A DNA stretch of 64,000 bases from Nonomuraea rubra. Its GTDB lineage: Bacteria; Actinomycetota; Actinomycetes; Streptosporangiales; Streptosporangiaceae. The position numbers and the translations under genes are program-made. Positions 34,742 through 43,184 of the stretch are shown piece after piece (the first letter of the stretch is position 1; every line of letters begins with the position of its first letter). The stretch is taken from positions 3,889,001 through 3,953,000 of the forward strand of contig NZ_JACHMI010000001.1 of assembly GCF_014207985.1 (NCBI RefSeq), read 5' to 3'. The notes beneath the pieces were generated by a model that was not told the origin of the DNA, ran no database searches, and saw only the letters and a list, made by a program, of their open reading frames with translations.

Positions 34742-35884
34742 GTGGACATACGAGACCTGACTCCCGAAGACCTCGACGACGTTCTCGACCTGCGTAAGCG
34801 CTCGTTCGGCCCGCTCTCCGCCGACGACAGGGAGAGGTGGCGCAAGGCGGTGCTCCCGGCGCTGGGGGAGGGCCGCTACCTGGGGGTGTTCGACGGCACG
34901 CGGCTGGCGGCGGCGGCCCGCCTGCGGCGGTTCACGCAGTGGTGGCACGGCAGGCCGCAGCCGATGGCGGGCGTCGCGGGCGTCACCGTCGGCCCGGAGG
35001 ACCGCGGGCGCGGCGTCGGCTCCCGGATCATGCGCGCCGTCATCGGCCGCGCGGGCGAGCTCGGCGACGCCGTCTCCGCGCTCTACCCGGCCACCACGGC
35101 CATCTACCGCGGGGTCGGTTTCGAGCACGCCGGAGCCCTCAACAACGTGCGCCTGCCCGCCGAGTCGCTGCGCGCCATCCGGCCGTCGGGCCAGGTCAAG
35201 CTGCGCAGGATGGGCCCGGGCGACGCCGCCGAGCTGATGTCGGTGCTGCACCGCGTGCACGGCGAGGCCCGTTCGAGCGGCCCGGTCTCCTGGGACGAGG
35301 ACACCTGGAACCTGTGGCTCGCCAACGAGGACGACTTCCTCTACCTGGCCGACGACGGCTACGCCATCTACCGGTGGAAGGGCGACGACATGGAGGTCGA
35401 GAACGTCGTCGCCGCCTCCCCCGAGACCCTGCGGGCCCTGTGGTCGATGATCGGCAGCGCCTCCACGATCGCGCACGAGGTCGTCGCCTCCGTGGCGCCG
35501 GACGACCCGGTGTTGTGGCTGCTGCGCGAGCGTACGAAGGAGCGGGTCCAGCAGGTGAGGTGGATGTTCAGGGTGCTGGACGTGGCCGCGGCCGTCGAGC
35601 GGAGGGGCTACCCGGAGCAGGCGGCCTGCGAGGCCGTCGTCACCGTCGACGACCCGGTCAGGGGCGGAGGCACCTGGCGCCTGGACATCTCCGGCGGATC
35701 GGGCACGGCCACCCCTGTCGAGGAGCCCGGCGTCACGCTCTCAGTGAACGGCTTCTCCGCCCTGTACGCCGGTATCCCCACCCGGACCCTCCGCCTCGCC
35801 GGTCTCATGTCCGGACATGACCGCCACGACCAGGCGCTCGACGCCGCCTTCGCCGCCAAGCCGTACATGCTCGACTACTTCTGA
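34742..35884 (+). CDS. Eis-like GNAT N-acetyltransferase
   Basis: A 380-residue protein with the three-part Eis layout: N-terminal GNAT domain ([20 protein letters not shown] is the acetyl-CoA loop; [19 protein letters not shown] carries the likely catalytic Tyr), a second GNAT-like domain (about 150-275), and a C-terminal sterol-carrier-protein-like domain ending PYMLDYF, whose terminal carboxylate is used in catalysis in Eis. Eis enzymes acetylate aminoglycosides and other amines at several positions. The actual substrate here is unknown. The start GTG 34742 fits a leaderless transcript. Confidence 0.87.
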   Translation: MDIRDLTPEDLDDVLDLRKRSFGPLSADDRERWRKAVLPALGEGRYLGVFDGTRLAAAARLRRFTQWWHGRPQPMAGVAGVTVGPEDRGRGVGSRIMRAVIGRAGELGDAVSALYPATTAIYRGVGFEHAGALNNVRLPAESLRAIRPSGQVKLRRMGPGDAAELMSVLHRVHGEARSSGPVSWDEDTWNLWLANEDDFLYLADDGYAIYRWKGDDMEVENVVAASPETLRALWSMIGSASTIAHEVVASVAPDDPVLWLLRERTKERVQQVRWMFRVLDVAAAVERRGYPEQAACEAVVTVDDPVRGGGTWRLDISGGSGTATPVEEPGVTLSVNGFSALYAGIPTRTLRLAGLMSGHDRHDQALDAAFAAKPYMLDYF

Positions 35885-35920
35885 CGCCCGCATCCCGGTG
35901 CGCGCCCACCCCGGCCGGAG

Positions 35921-35947
35921 TAAAGTCTCATGCCGAACAGATGTTCG
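35921..35947 (+). promoter_or_regulatory. LexA (SOS) box and -10 element of the ruvCAB operon
   Basis: CGAAC-AGAT-GTTCG (35934-35947) is a perfect match to the actinobacterial SOS box CGAAC-N4-GTTCG, extending to a 7-base-pair palindrome GCCGAAC/GTTCGGC. It sits 8 bases after TAAAGT (35921-35926), a likely -10 box, and 19 bases before the ruvC start. LexA would repress ruvCAB until DNA damage. Confidence 0.88.
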
Positions 35948-35966
35948 GCGACGGGAGGGCGGGCCG

Positions 35967-36497
35967 GTGCGGGTGATGGGCGTCGATCCGGGGCTGACCC
36001 GGTGCGGCCTCGGTGCTGTCGAGGGGCGCCCGGGCGCCCCGCTGAGCCTGGTGGCCGTCGGGGTGGTGCGCACCGGGGCCGACGAGGATCTCGGCGCCCG
36101 GCTCGTCGGCATCGAGGCGGGCATCGAGCGCTGGCTCGACGAGGTGCGGCCCGACGCGGTGGCGGTGGAGCGCGTCTTCAGCCAGCACAACGTACGCACG
36201 GTCATGGGCACGGCCCAGGCGGCGGGCATCGCCGTCCTCTGCGCCGCCAGACGCGGCCTCCCGGTGGCCCTGCACACGCCGTCGGAGGTCAAGGCCGCGA
36301 TCACGGGCAGCGGCACGGCCGACAAGAAGCAGATCGGCGCCATGGTCACCCGCTTGCTGCGCCTGGCCGAAATGCCCAAACCCGCGGACGCCGCCGACGC
36401 CCTCGCCCTGGCCATCTGCCACATCTGGCGCGGCGCCGCCCAGCACCGCCTCGCCGAGGCCCTCGCCCGCGCCCCCCGCCGAAACCCCGCCCAATGA
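35967..36497 (+). CDS. ruvC: Holliday junction resolvase RuvC
   Basis: Cuts Holliday junctions symmetrically during recombinational repair, working with RuvAB. The 176-residue protein keeps all four acidic catalytic residues: Asp7 ([10 protein letters not shown]), Glu68 (AVERVF), Asp141 and Asp144 ([13 protein letters not shown]). GTG at 35967 has GGGAGGG upstream; an earlier in-frame start would cross the LexA box. It is the first gene of ruvC-ruvA-ruvB, but each gene is separated by a repeat-bearing spacer of 300-360 bases. Confidence 0.95.
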   Translation: MRVMGVDPGLTRCGLGAVEGRPGAPLSLVAVGVVRTGADEDLGARLVGIEAGIERWLDEVRPDAVAVERVFSQHNVRTVMGTAQAAGIAVLCAARRGLPVALHTPSEVKAAITGSGTADKKQIGAMVTRLLRLAEMPKPADAADALALAICHIWRGAAQHRLAEALARAPRRNPAQ

Positions 36498-36800
36498 CAC
36501 CCCGGCCCCACATCGGCCGCCTGCGCCGGTCACCTGCGCCGGTCACCTGCGTCGGCTACCTGCGCTGGCCACCCGCATCGGCCACCCGCATCGGTCATCC
36601 ATGTCGGCTACTCGCGTCGGCAACCCATCTCCGGCAACTCACCCTCAGCATCAGTTCGGCAACTCAGCTCGGCGGGCGCGGGGCAGCGCGGATTCGGCTG
36701 CGGAGCGCGGCGTGAGTGGGCTCTTCGGCGTGAAGTGCGCTATGACAGGAGCCGGTGATGGAAACCGAACCATGGCGGGACCGATGACAGGAGGACAGGC
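36498..36800. repeat. ruvC-ruvA spacer with a 13-base tandem repeat
   Basis: Nine contiguous 13-base units run from 36512 to 36628 with consensus near RTCGGYYACCYGC; units at 36525 and 36538 are identical. Degenerate CGGCAACTCA-type copies continue to about 36670. The period is not a multiple of three and no conserved frame crosses it, so it is non-coding. The remainder of the spacer ends in ACAGGAGGACAG, the ribosome-binding site of ruvA. Confidence 0.85.
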
Positions 36801-37421
36801 GTGATCGCGTCGGTGGCGGGCAAGGTGACCGCGATAGCGCCGGACGGTGCCGTGATCGAGGTGGGCGGCGTCGGCATCCTCACCCACTGCACCCCCGGCA
36901 CCCTCGCGACCCTCAGAATGGGCGAGCAGGCACGCCTGTCGACCTCGCTGGTGGTGCGCGAGGAATCACTCACCCTGTACGGCTTCGCCACCGACGACGA
37001 GCGCGCCGTGTTCGAGCTCCTGCAGACCGCCAGCGGCGTCGGCCCCAAGCTGGCCCTGGCGATGCTCGCCGTGCACACACCCAACACGCTCCGGGTCGCG
37101 GTGGCCGCCGCCGACGTCAAGGCGCTCACACAGGTGCCGGGGATCGGGCAGAAGGGGGCGCAGCGCATCATCCTGGAGCTGAAGGACCGGCTCGGCACGC
37201 CGGAGGAGGCCGTCAACGCCGCGCTCAACGGGGAGCGGCGGGTGGCGGTGTGGCGGGACCAGGTCCACTCGGGGCTGGTGGGGCTGGGCTACTCCAGCAA
37301 GGACGCCGACGAGGCGATCGCCGCCGTGGAGCCGGACGCCGACGCAGAGGTCGCCGCCGGCCGCCAGCCCCAGGTCGCCGCCCTCCTGAAGGCCGCCCTC
37401 CGTTCCCTGAGCATCCGATGA
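36801..37421 (+). CDS. ruvA: Holliday junction branch migration protein RuvA
   Basis: Binds four-way junctions as a tetramer and loads the RuvB motors. The 206-residue protein has the OB fold (MIASVAGKVTAIAPDGAVIE), two helix-hairpin-helix motifs (LLQTASGVGPKLALAML and LTQVPGIGQKGAQRIILEL) and the RuvB-binding domain III at the end (GLVGLGYSSKDADEAI). GGAGG precedes the GTG start. Confidence 0.96.
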   Translation: MIASVAGKVTAIAPDGAVIEVGGVGILTHCTPGTLATLRMGEQARLSTSLVVREESLTLYGFATDDERAVFELLQTASGVGPKLALAMLAVHTPNTLRVAVAAADVKALTQVPGIGQKGAQRIILELKDRLGTPEEAVNAALNGERRVAVWRDQVHSGLVGLGYSSKDADEAIAAVEPDADAEVAAGRQPQVAALLKAALRSLSIR

Positions 37422-37781
37422 CCCACCCCCTCCCCACCTCCGCGCCCCCTGCGCTCCCTGTGACGGCCGCCGTGCTGGGCCGCGTTGCAGCGCCGTCGTG
37501 TGCCGCCTTGCTGTGCTGCGCTGCCGCATCGCACCTCGCAGGGATGCCGCCGTCGTGTGCGGCTCCGCTGGGCCGCACCGCCGCATTGCGACGCGCGGGC
37601 ATGCAGCCATCGTGTGCCACCAAGCCGCGCCGGTGCGGTGCTGAGGTGGCGGCTGCTGGCCGCAGGGTGACATCTTCGGACCCCGCAGAGTGCGACCCCC
37701 ACCACGACCGCCGACCACCCACCGGCACCGGCACCGGCACCCGGAGCCGGACCGCGGAGCGCAGCGAGAGGAGGCACAGGC
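37422..37781. repeat. ruvA-ruvB spacer with a 57-base tandem repeat
   Basis: Units begin at 37487, 37544 and 37601 (third partial), each with a CCRTCGTGTGC core spaced exactly 57 bases apart; units 1 and 2 are about 70% identical over their length. The 57-base period permits a 19-residue repeat in one frame, but that frame has no ribosome-binding site and a composition unlike the neighbours. The rest is GC-rich filler ending in the GAGAGGAGGCACAG site of ruvB. Confidence 0.75.
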
Positions 37782-38816
37782 ATGGGATTTGACCGGGAGG
37801 AGATCCTCTCGTCCACGGCCGGAGGCGACGAGCTGCAGATCGAGGCCGCGCTCCGCCCCAAGCGCCTCAGCGAGTTCATCGGCCAGGGCCGCGTACGCGA
37901 GCAGCTGTCGCTGGTGCTGGAGAGCGCGCTGCGCAGGCAGAGCCCGCCCGACCACGTGCTCATGAGCGGCTCCCCGGGCCTCGGCAAGACGACCCTGGCC
38001 ATGATCATCGCAGCCGAGCTGAACGCCCCCCTGAGGATCACCTCGGGCCCGGCGCTGGAGCGCGCTGGCGATCTGGCTGCGATTCTGTCCACGCTGGCCG
38101 AGGGCGAGGTGCTGTTCATCGACGAGATCCACCGGATGGCCAGGCCGGCCGAGGAGATGTTGTATCTCGCGATGGAGGACTTCCGGGTCGACATCGTCGT
38201 CGGCAAGGGCCCGGGCGCCACCGCCATCCCGCTCGACATCGCGCCGTTCACGCTGGTGGGAGCCACCACGCGGGCCGGGCTGCTGCCGGCGCCGCTGCGT
38301 GACCGGTTCGGGTTCACCGCCCACATGGACTTCTACGAGACCCCCGAGCTGGAGCAGGTGCTGCGCCGTTCGGCCAAGCTGCTCGGGGTGGGCCTGCCGG
38401 ACGACGGCGCGCACGAGATCGCCCGGCGGTCCCGGGGCACGCCGCGCATCGCGAACCGGCTGCTGAGGCGCGTGCGCGACTTCGCCGACGTGCGGGCCGA
38501 CGGTGTGATCGACCGCGACATCGCCGCGGCGGCGCTGAACCTGTACGAGGTCGACGGCGAGGGGCTCGACCGGCTCGACCGGGCGGTGCTCGGCGCGCTG
38601 CTGAAGAAGTTCGGCGGCGGCCCCGTCGGGCTGTCCACGCTGGCGGTCGCCGTGGGGGAGGAGCCGGAGACGGTCGAGGTGGTGGCCGAGCCGTTCCTCG
38701 TACGGCAAGGTCTGCTGGCCAGGACCCCGCGCGGCCGGGTCGCCACGGCGGCGGCGTGGGTGCATCTGGGGATGACACCACCACCAGATGCGTTCGGAGC
38801 GTCACTTTTCGAGTGA
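37782..38816 (+). CDS. ruvB: Holliday junction DNA helicase RuvB
   Basis: Hexameric AAA+ motor that drives branch migration with RuvA. The 344-residue protein has [21 protein letters not shown] at the N-terminus, Walker [10 protein letters not shown], Walker B LFIDEIH, sensor 1 GATTRAG, arginine finger region LRDRFG, and the winged-helix C-terminal domain with [17 protein letters not shown] precedes the ATG at 37782. Confidence 0.97.
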   Translation: MGFDREEILSSTAGGDELQIEAALRPKRLSEFIGQGRVREQLSLVLESALRRQSPPDHVLMSGSPGLGKTTLAMIIAAELNAPLRITSGPALERAGDLAAILSTLAEGEVLFIDEIHRMARPAEEMLYLAMEDFRVDIVVGKGPGATAIPLDIAPFTLVGATTRAGLLPAPLRDRFGFTAHMDFYETPELEQVLRRSAKLLGVGLPDDGAHEIARRSRGTPRIANRLLRRVRDFADVRADGVIDRDIAAAALNLYEVDGEGLDRLDRAVLGALLKKFGGGPVGLSTLAVAVGEEPETVEVVAEPFLVRQGLLARTPRGRVATAAAWVHLGMTPPPDAFGASLFE

Positions 38817-38824
38817 TCACAGAT

Positions 38825-38836
38825 CGGTTGCAACCG
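38825..38836. promoter_or_regulatory. Palindrome CGGTTGCAACCG upstream of yajC
   Basis: A perfect 12-base palindrome lies just after the ruvB stop. It resembles LacI-family operator cores, but no such regulator is in the window. It is about 43 bases before the putative -35 box of yajC. Confidence 0.3.
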
Positions 38837-38878
38837 TTTCAAAATGGGAACTTCCCCGCGCGCCGGAACGCTGCCTCG

Positions 38879-38908
38879 TTGCCGCGTTTCGCAACAAGCG
38901 CCTACACT
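38879..38908 (+). promoter_or_regulatory. Putative promoter of yajC-secD-secF
   Basis: TTGCCG (38879-38884) and TACACT (38903-38908) are separated by 18 bases, a good housekeeping sigma-70-type promoter, about 120 bases before the yajC start. Confidence 0.55.
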
Positions 38909-39027
38909 CCGTGGCTTGGCTGGCTGTGTAGGCTGACGGGCTGAGCGGCGCGGCCCGACGCAACGCACGGAATTTCCGGCGCGAGGCCGGTGTCAACTTC
39001 TTGTACGACAATGGAAGGTCGCCCCTG

Positions 39028-39420
39028 ATGGACATGGGACAACTCGGAAGCATCCTGCCGCTGATCCTTCTGGTGGTGGTGTTCTACTTCCTGCTGATCC
39101 GCCCCCAGCGCAAGCGCCAGCAAGAGGCGATCAAGATGCAGAACTCCCTGACGCCCGGCACCCGGGTCATGACCACGACGGGCCTGTTCGGTACGGTCGT
39201 GGCACTCGACAACGAGGACGTCATCATCGAGGTCGCGCCGGGGATCGAGACCCGCTGGGTGAAGGCGGCGATCGGCCGGGTCATCACCCCCGGCGACGCC
39301 CCGGTGAGTGACGACGAGTCGGCCGCTGACCAGGTCGAACTCGACGAAGAGGGCAAGAAGGAGTCCGAGGCCACCGTAGAGCGTGACGGCGACCAGGGCT
39401 CCAGTACCAAGCAGTCCTGA
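39028..39420 (+). CDS. yajC: Preprotein translocase accessory subunit YajC
   Basis: A 130-residue single-span membrane protein that associates with SecDF. The transmembrane helix is about residues 6-24 (ILPLILLVVVFYFLLIRPQRKRQ), then the cytoplasmic domain with TPGTRVMTTTGLFGTVV. A long acidic tail follows. GGAAGG lies upstream of the ATG at 39028. It heads the yajC-secD-secF operon with 44 bases before secD. Confidence 0.93.
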   Translation: MDMGQLGSILPLILLVVVFYFLLIRPQRKRQQEAIKMQNSLTPGTRVMTTTGLFGTVVALDNEDVIIEVAPGIETRWVKAAIGRVITPGDAPVSDDESAADQVELDEEGKKESEATVERDGDQGSSTKQS

Positions 39421-39464
39421 CTAAGCTCTGCGACACAACCTCTATCTGAAAGAACTGACGACCA

Positions 39465-41396
39465 GTGGCCCGACCGACCAGCCGCCACAGCCGACCGGGG
39501 CGTACGCTCCTCGTGTTGCTGGCGCTCATCCTCGCCCTGGGCGGGACGATGTTCCTGCAGAGCGCGTACACGCCGAAGCTGGGACTCGACCTCGCGGGCG
39601 GCACCACGGTGACTCTGACTCCCGTGACCCAGAACAACGCGTCGCCGCCTGAGGAGATCCTCGACCGCGCGGTCAACATCATCCGCGACCGGGTCAACGG
39701 CACCGGAATCTCCGACGCCGAGGTCGCCAAGTCCGGCGACAACATCATCATCTCCATCCCGGGCGTCGGTCAGAACGAGGCCATCAAGCTGGTCGCGACC
39801 ACTGCGGAGCTGCGTTTCCGCCAGGTGCTCGCCGTGGCGGCCACGCAGGCTCCGCAGGATCTGGCCACCAACGCGCCGACGCCGGGCGGTACGCCCTCGG
39901 GGTCGGCGAGTCCGTCGGCCAGCCCCTCCGCGTCCCCGACGGCCCAGCCGTCCACCTCGCAGTCGATCACGACGCCGAGCGCCTCCCCGACGGGCAAGGC
40001 GCTGTCGTCGGCGCTGACCGCGCCGACGCAGTCGGCCTCGGCACCGGCCCAGGGCTCCGCGGACCCGTCGGCCAAGCCGACCGCGACGCAGAAGACCGGC
40101 CAGACGGGCCAGGACGGCAAGACGGGTCAGGACGGCAAGACCCAGACGGCCCAGGACAGCAAGACCCAGACGGGCCAGGACGGCAAGAACCAGGAGCAGG
40201 GCGGCAAGAAGGGGCAGGAGGCCAAGTCCTCTCCCACGGCCAAGGCCACCCCGAGCGCCCAGGCGAGCACGCCTCCCGCGCAGGACCCCAACGCCGGCAT
40301 CGACACCACGGGCATCGACCCGGCGGTGCTCCAGCAGTTCAACAAGCTCGACTGCTCCAACCCCGCCAACCGCGGCCAGGGCGTCCAGGACGACCCGGCC
40401 AAGCAGTACGCGGCCTGTGAGACCGACGGCAGCTACAAGTACGTCCTCGACGTCGCCAAGGTCGTCGGCACCGACATCGACACGGCCTCGGCGGGCGTCC
40501 GCCAGGGCACCACCGAGTGGGTCGTCCAGCTCGACTTCAAGAGCAAGGGCGCCGGCGAGTGGGGCAAGCTCACCACCACCGCCTACAACTCGCCCGAGCC
40601 GCGCAACATGGTCGCGGTCGTGCTCGACGGCGTGGTCATCACCGCCCCGGTCATCCAGAGCCCGATCCCCGGCGGCCGGGCCGAGATCACCGGCGGCTTC
40701 GACCAGCTCAGCGCCACCAACCTGGCCGACCAGCTCAAGTACGGCGCGCTGCCGCTGAAGTTCAACCGCAGCTCGGTCGACACGGTCTCCTCGACCCTGG
40801 GCCAGGACCAGCTGGAGGGCGGCCTGATCGCCGGCGTCATCGGGCTCGGGCTCGTGGTGCTCTACTGCCTGCTCTACTACCGGGGCCTGGGCATCGTGGC
40901 GGTGCTGAGCCTCGTGGTGGCCACGGTCATCACGTACACCTCGGTGGTCGTGCTCGGCCACAACGCGGGCTTCCGGCTCTCGCTGCCGCACATCATCGGT
41001 TTGGTGGTCTCGATCGGTATCACCGCCGACTCCTTCATCGTGTACTTCGAACGCATCCGTGATGAGATGAAGGAAGGTCGGCGGACGCTTCGCGCGGCCG
41101 TCGAGGTGGCCTGGGTTCGTGCCCGGCGCACGATCCTGATCGCCGACGCCGTCATGTTCATCGCCGCGATCGTGCTGTACTTCCTGGCGGTGGGCGGTGT
41201 GGCCGGGTTCGCGTTCGCGATGGGCCTGACCACGCTGATCGACATCGTGGTGGTGTTCCTGTTCACCAAGCCGTTCATCGCCCTGCTGGCGAGGATGAAG
41301 TTCTTCGCCAAGGGGCACCCGCTGTCGGGTCTCGACGCCGAGCGCATGAGCGAGACGTCGTCCACCGGCCGCACGACCACTCCGCAGGAGGCCTGA
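39465..41396 (+). CDS. secD: Protein translocase subunit SecD
   Basis: Works with SecF to pull proteins across the membrane using the proton gradient. The 643-residue protein has an N-terminal transmembrane helix, a large periplasmic domain beginning LGLDLAGGTTVTL, and five C-terminal transmembrane helices with LVVSIGITADSFIVYFERI. A low-complexity insertion occupies residues about 138-275, rich in Ser/Pro/Ala then in TGQDGK-type repeats (bases about 40098-40200). Without it the length would be near the E. coli core domain layout. The GTG start has a weak purine run. Confidence 0.95.
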   Translation: MARPTSRHSRPGRTLLVLLALILALGGTMFLQSAYTPKLGLDLAGGTTVTLTPVTQNNASPPEEILDRAVNIIRDRVNGTGISDAEVAKSGDNIIISIPGVGQNEAIKLVATTAELRFRQVLAVAATQAPQDLATNAPTPGGTPSGSASPSASPSASPTAQPSTSQSITTPSASPTGKALSSALTAPTQSASAPAQGSADPSAKPTATQKTGQTGQDGKTGQDGKTQTAQDSKTQTGQDGKNQEQGGKKGQEAKSSPTAKATPSAQASTPPAQDPNAGIDTTGIDPAVLQQFNKLDCSNPANRGQGVQDDPAKQYAACETDGSYKYVLDVAKVVGTDIDTASAGVRQGTTEWVVQLDFKSKGAGEWGKLTTTAYNSPEPRNMVAVVLDGVVITAPVIQSPIPGGRAEITGGFDQLSATNLADQLKYGALPLKFNRSSVDTVSSTLGQDQLEGGLIAGVIGLGLVVLYCLLYYRGLGIVAVLSLVVATVITYTSVVVLGHNAGFRLSLPHIIGLVVSIGITADSFIVYFERIRDEMKEGRRTLRAAVEVAWVRARRTILIADAVMFIAAIVLYFLAVGGVAGFAFAMGLTTLIDIVVVFLFTKPFIALLARMKFFAKGHPLSGLDAERMSETSSTGRTTTPQEA

Positions 41397-41397
41397 G

Positions 41398-42408
41398 ATG
41401 GGACTTGCGCGTCGCCTCTACCGCGGCGAGATCGACGTCGACTTCGTCGGCAAGTGGCGGTTGTGGTACAGCCTGTCCGGCCTGCTGCTGGCCATCTCGC
41501 TGGCCGGGCTGCTGGTCAACGGGCTCAACCTCGGCGTCGAGTTCAAGGGCGGCACGATCTTCTCATTCAAGGCCACCCAGACCTCCGTCCAGGAGGTCCG
41601 CGAGGCCGTGCTCGACGAGGGCGTGCACCAGGTGATCGTCCAGCAGGCCGGCACGGACGGCTGGCGGGCGACCACGGAGAGCCTGTCGGAGGACACCAGG
41701 GCCCAGGTGCAGAGCGCGATCGCCAAGGACTTCAACGTCCCGGTCGATCAGGTCAGCATCCAGGCCATCGGCCCGTCCTGGGGCGGTGAGGTGTCGCAGA
41801 AGGCGTGGATCGGCCTGGCCGTGTTCATGCTGGCGATCATCCTGTACCTGTCGATGGCGTTCGAGCCGAAGATGGCGCTGGCCGCCATCGTCGCGCTCAT
41901 CCACGACCTCGTCATCACGGCCGGCATCTACGCCTGGTCGGGCTTCGAGGTCACGCCCGCGACGCTGCTGGGCTTCCTGACCATCCTCGGTTACTCGCTC
42001 TACGACGCGGTCGTGGTGTTCGACATGATCAAGGAGGTCACGGCCAAGCTGGGGCACACGTCCAAGCAGACGTACTCGATGGCCGCCAACAACGCGCTCA
42101 ACCACACGCTGATCCGGTCGCTGAACACCTCGCTGGTCGCGATTTTGCCGGTGGCGGCGATCCTGTTCATCGGCACCACGGTGCTCGGTGCGGGCACGCT
42201 GAAGGACCTGTCGCTGTCGCTGTTCGTCGGCATGATCGTCGGTACGTACTCGTCGCTGTGCGTCGCCACGCCGCTGCTGGTGACGCTGAAGGAGCGCGAG
42301 CCGAAGTACCAGGCCATCGCCAGGAGGCTCGCCTCCACGGGAGGTGGCGGCAAGGGCTCGGGCAAGGGGTCGAAGGGCTCCAAAAGCGCGGCCGTAGCCA
42401 AGGGCTAG
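41398..42408 (+). CDS. secF: Protein translocase subunit SecF
   Basis: Partner of SecD. A 336-residue protein with six transmembrane helices; motifs are YSLSGLLLAISLAGLLVNGL, GVEFKGGTIFSF, FLTILGYSLYDAVVVFD and SLNTSLVAILPV. It starts one base after the secD stop with CAGGAGG upstream, so the two are coupled. The C-terminus is Lys/Gly/Ser-rich. A strong hairpin terminator follows. Confidence 0.96.
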   Translation: MGLARRLYRGEIDVDFVGKWRLWYSLSGLLLAISLAGLLVNGLNLGVEFKGGTIFSFKATQTSVQEVREAVLDEGVHQVIVQQAGTDGWRATTESLSEDTRAQVQSAIAKDFNVPVDQVSIQAIGPSWGGEVSQKAWIGLAVFMLAIILYLSMAFEPKMALAAIVALIHDLVITAGIYAWSGFEVTPATLLGFLTILGYSLYDAVVVFDMIKEVTAKLGHTSKQTYSMAANNALNHTLIRSLNTSLVAILPVAAILFIGTTVLGAGTLKDLSLSLFVGMIVGTYSSLCVATPLLVTLKEREPKYQAIARRLASTGGGGKGSGKGSKGSKSAAVAKG

Positions 42409-42425
42409 CCACCGCAGGCCACCGT

Positions 42426-42462
42426 ACGGCGCCCTCGCCCCGCACCGGGGCGGGGGCGCCGT
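42426..42462 (+). terminator. Terminator after secF
   Basis: A 16-base-pair stem (ACGGCGCCCTCGCCCC with one G-T pair) and a 5-base loop lies 17 bases past the secF stop. It has no T run, which is common for actinobacterial terminators. Confidence 0.75.
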
Positions 42463-42561
42463 TCGCGTGCACCCCCAAGCAGGGCCGGTACGCGCGAGGG
42501 CCGGAATGCACCATCATGGACCCCGGCAGACGGCCGGTGGAGAAATGCGAGGGAAACACCC

Positions 42562-43080
42562 ATGACCGAGCTGAGCACGCTGATCCTGGACCGGATCAGG
42601 GATGTGCCCGACTACCCCAAGCCCGGGGTCATGTTCAAGGACATCACCCCGCTGCTGGCCGACCCGGTCGCGATGGCGGCCGTGGTGGACGAGCTGGCCG
42701 GGCTCCACCAGGTGGACAAGATCGTGGGCATCGAGGCCCGGGGCTTCATCCTGGCCGCGCCGGTGGCCTACCGGGCGGCGGCGGGGTTCGTCCCGGTGCG
42801 CAAGAAGGGGAAACTGCCTGCCGAGACACTGGAAGAGTCCTACGATCTGGAGTACGGCTCCGCGACCATCGAGGTGCACCGCGACGCGTTCGCGCCCGGT
42901 GACCGGGTGCTCGTCGTCGACGATGTGCTGGCCACGGGAGGCACCGCGAAGGCGGCCGTGGAGCTGGTGGAGAGGGCCGGAGCCGAGGTCGTCGGCATCG
43001 CCGTGCTGATGGAGCTGGCCTTCCTCAAGGGACGTGAGCGGCTGACGGGCGTGGAGTTGCACTCCCTCGTGATCGTCTGA
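42562..43080 (+). CDS. apt: Adenine phosphoribosyltransferase
   Basis: Salvages adenine to AMP with PRPP. The 172-residue protein has [19 protein letters not shown] at the N-terminus, [23 protein letters not shown] and the PRPP loop [19 protein letters not shown] precedes the ATG. Its place between secF and rel is the usual one in actinobacteria. Confidence 0.96.
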   Translation: MTELSTLILDRIRDVPDYPKPGVMFKDITPLLADPVAMAAVVDELAGLHQVDKIVGIEARGFILAAPVAYRAAAGFVPVRKKGKLPAETLEESYDLEYGSATIEVHRDAFAPGDRVLVVDDVLATGGTAKAAVELVERAGAEVVGIAVLMELAFLKGRERLTGVELHSLVIV

Positions 43081-43115
43081 GCCCGGCCCGCGACGGTCCA
43101 GGTTCGCCACCTGGA

Positions 43116-43121
43116 TACACT
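43116..43121 (+). promoter_or_regulatory. Possible -10 box of rel
   Basis: TACACT lies about 64 bases upstream of the rel GTG start. No clear -35 partner was seen. Confidence 0.3.
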
Positions 43122-43184
43122 GGGGGGATCTGGACTCGAAACGTGAGGAGCTTTGCGTGGGGAGTCAGTGCGGGAGGAGTCTGA

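Noticed and set aside
36512..36628. Possible CRISPR array from the regular repeats
   Set aside because: The 13-base units are directly adjacent with no spacers and there are no cas genes.
37422..37792. A reading frame through the ruvA-ruvB spacer encoding 19-residue repeats
   Set aside because: It starts inside ruvA in another frame, has no ribosome-binding site, and its Cys/Arg/Ala-rich composition is that of GC-rich non-coding DNA.
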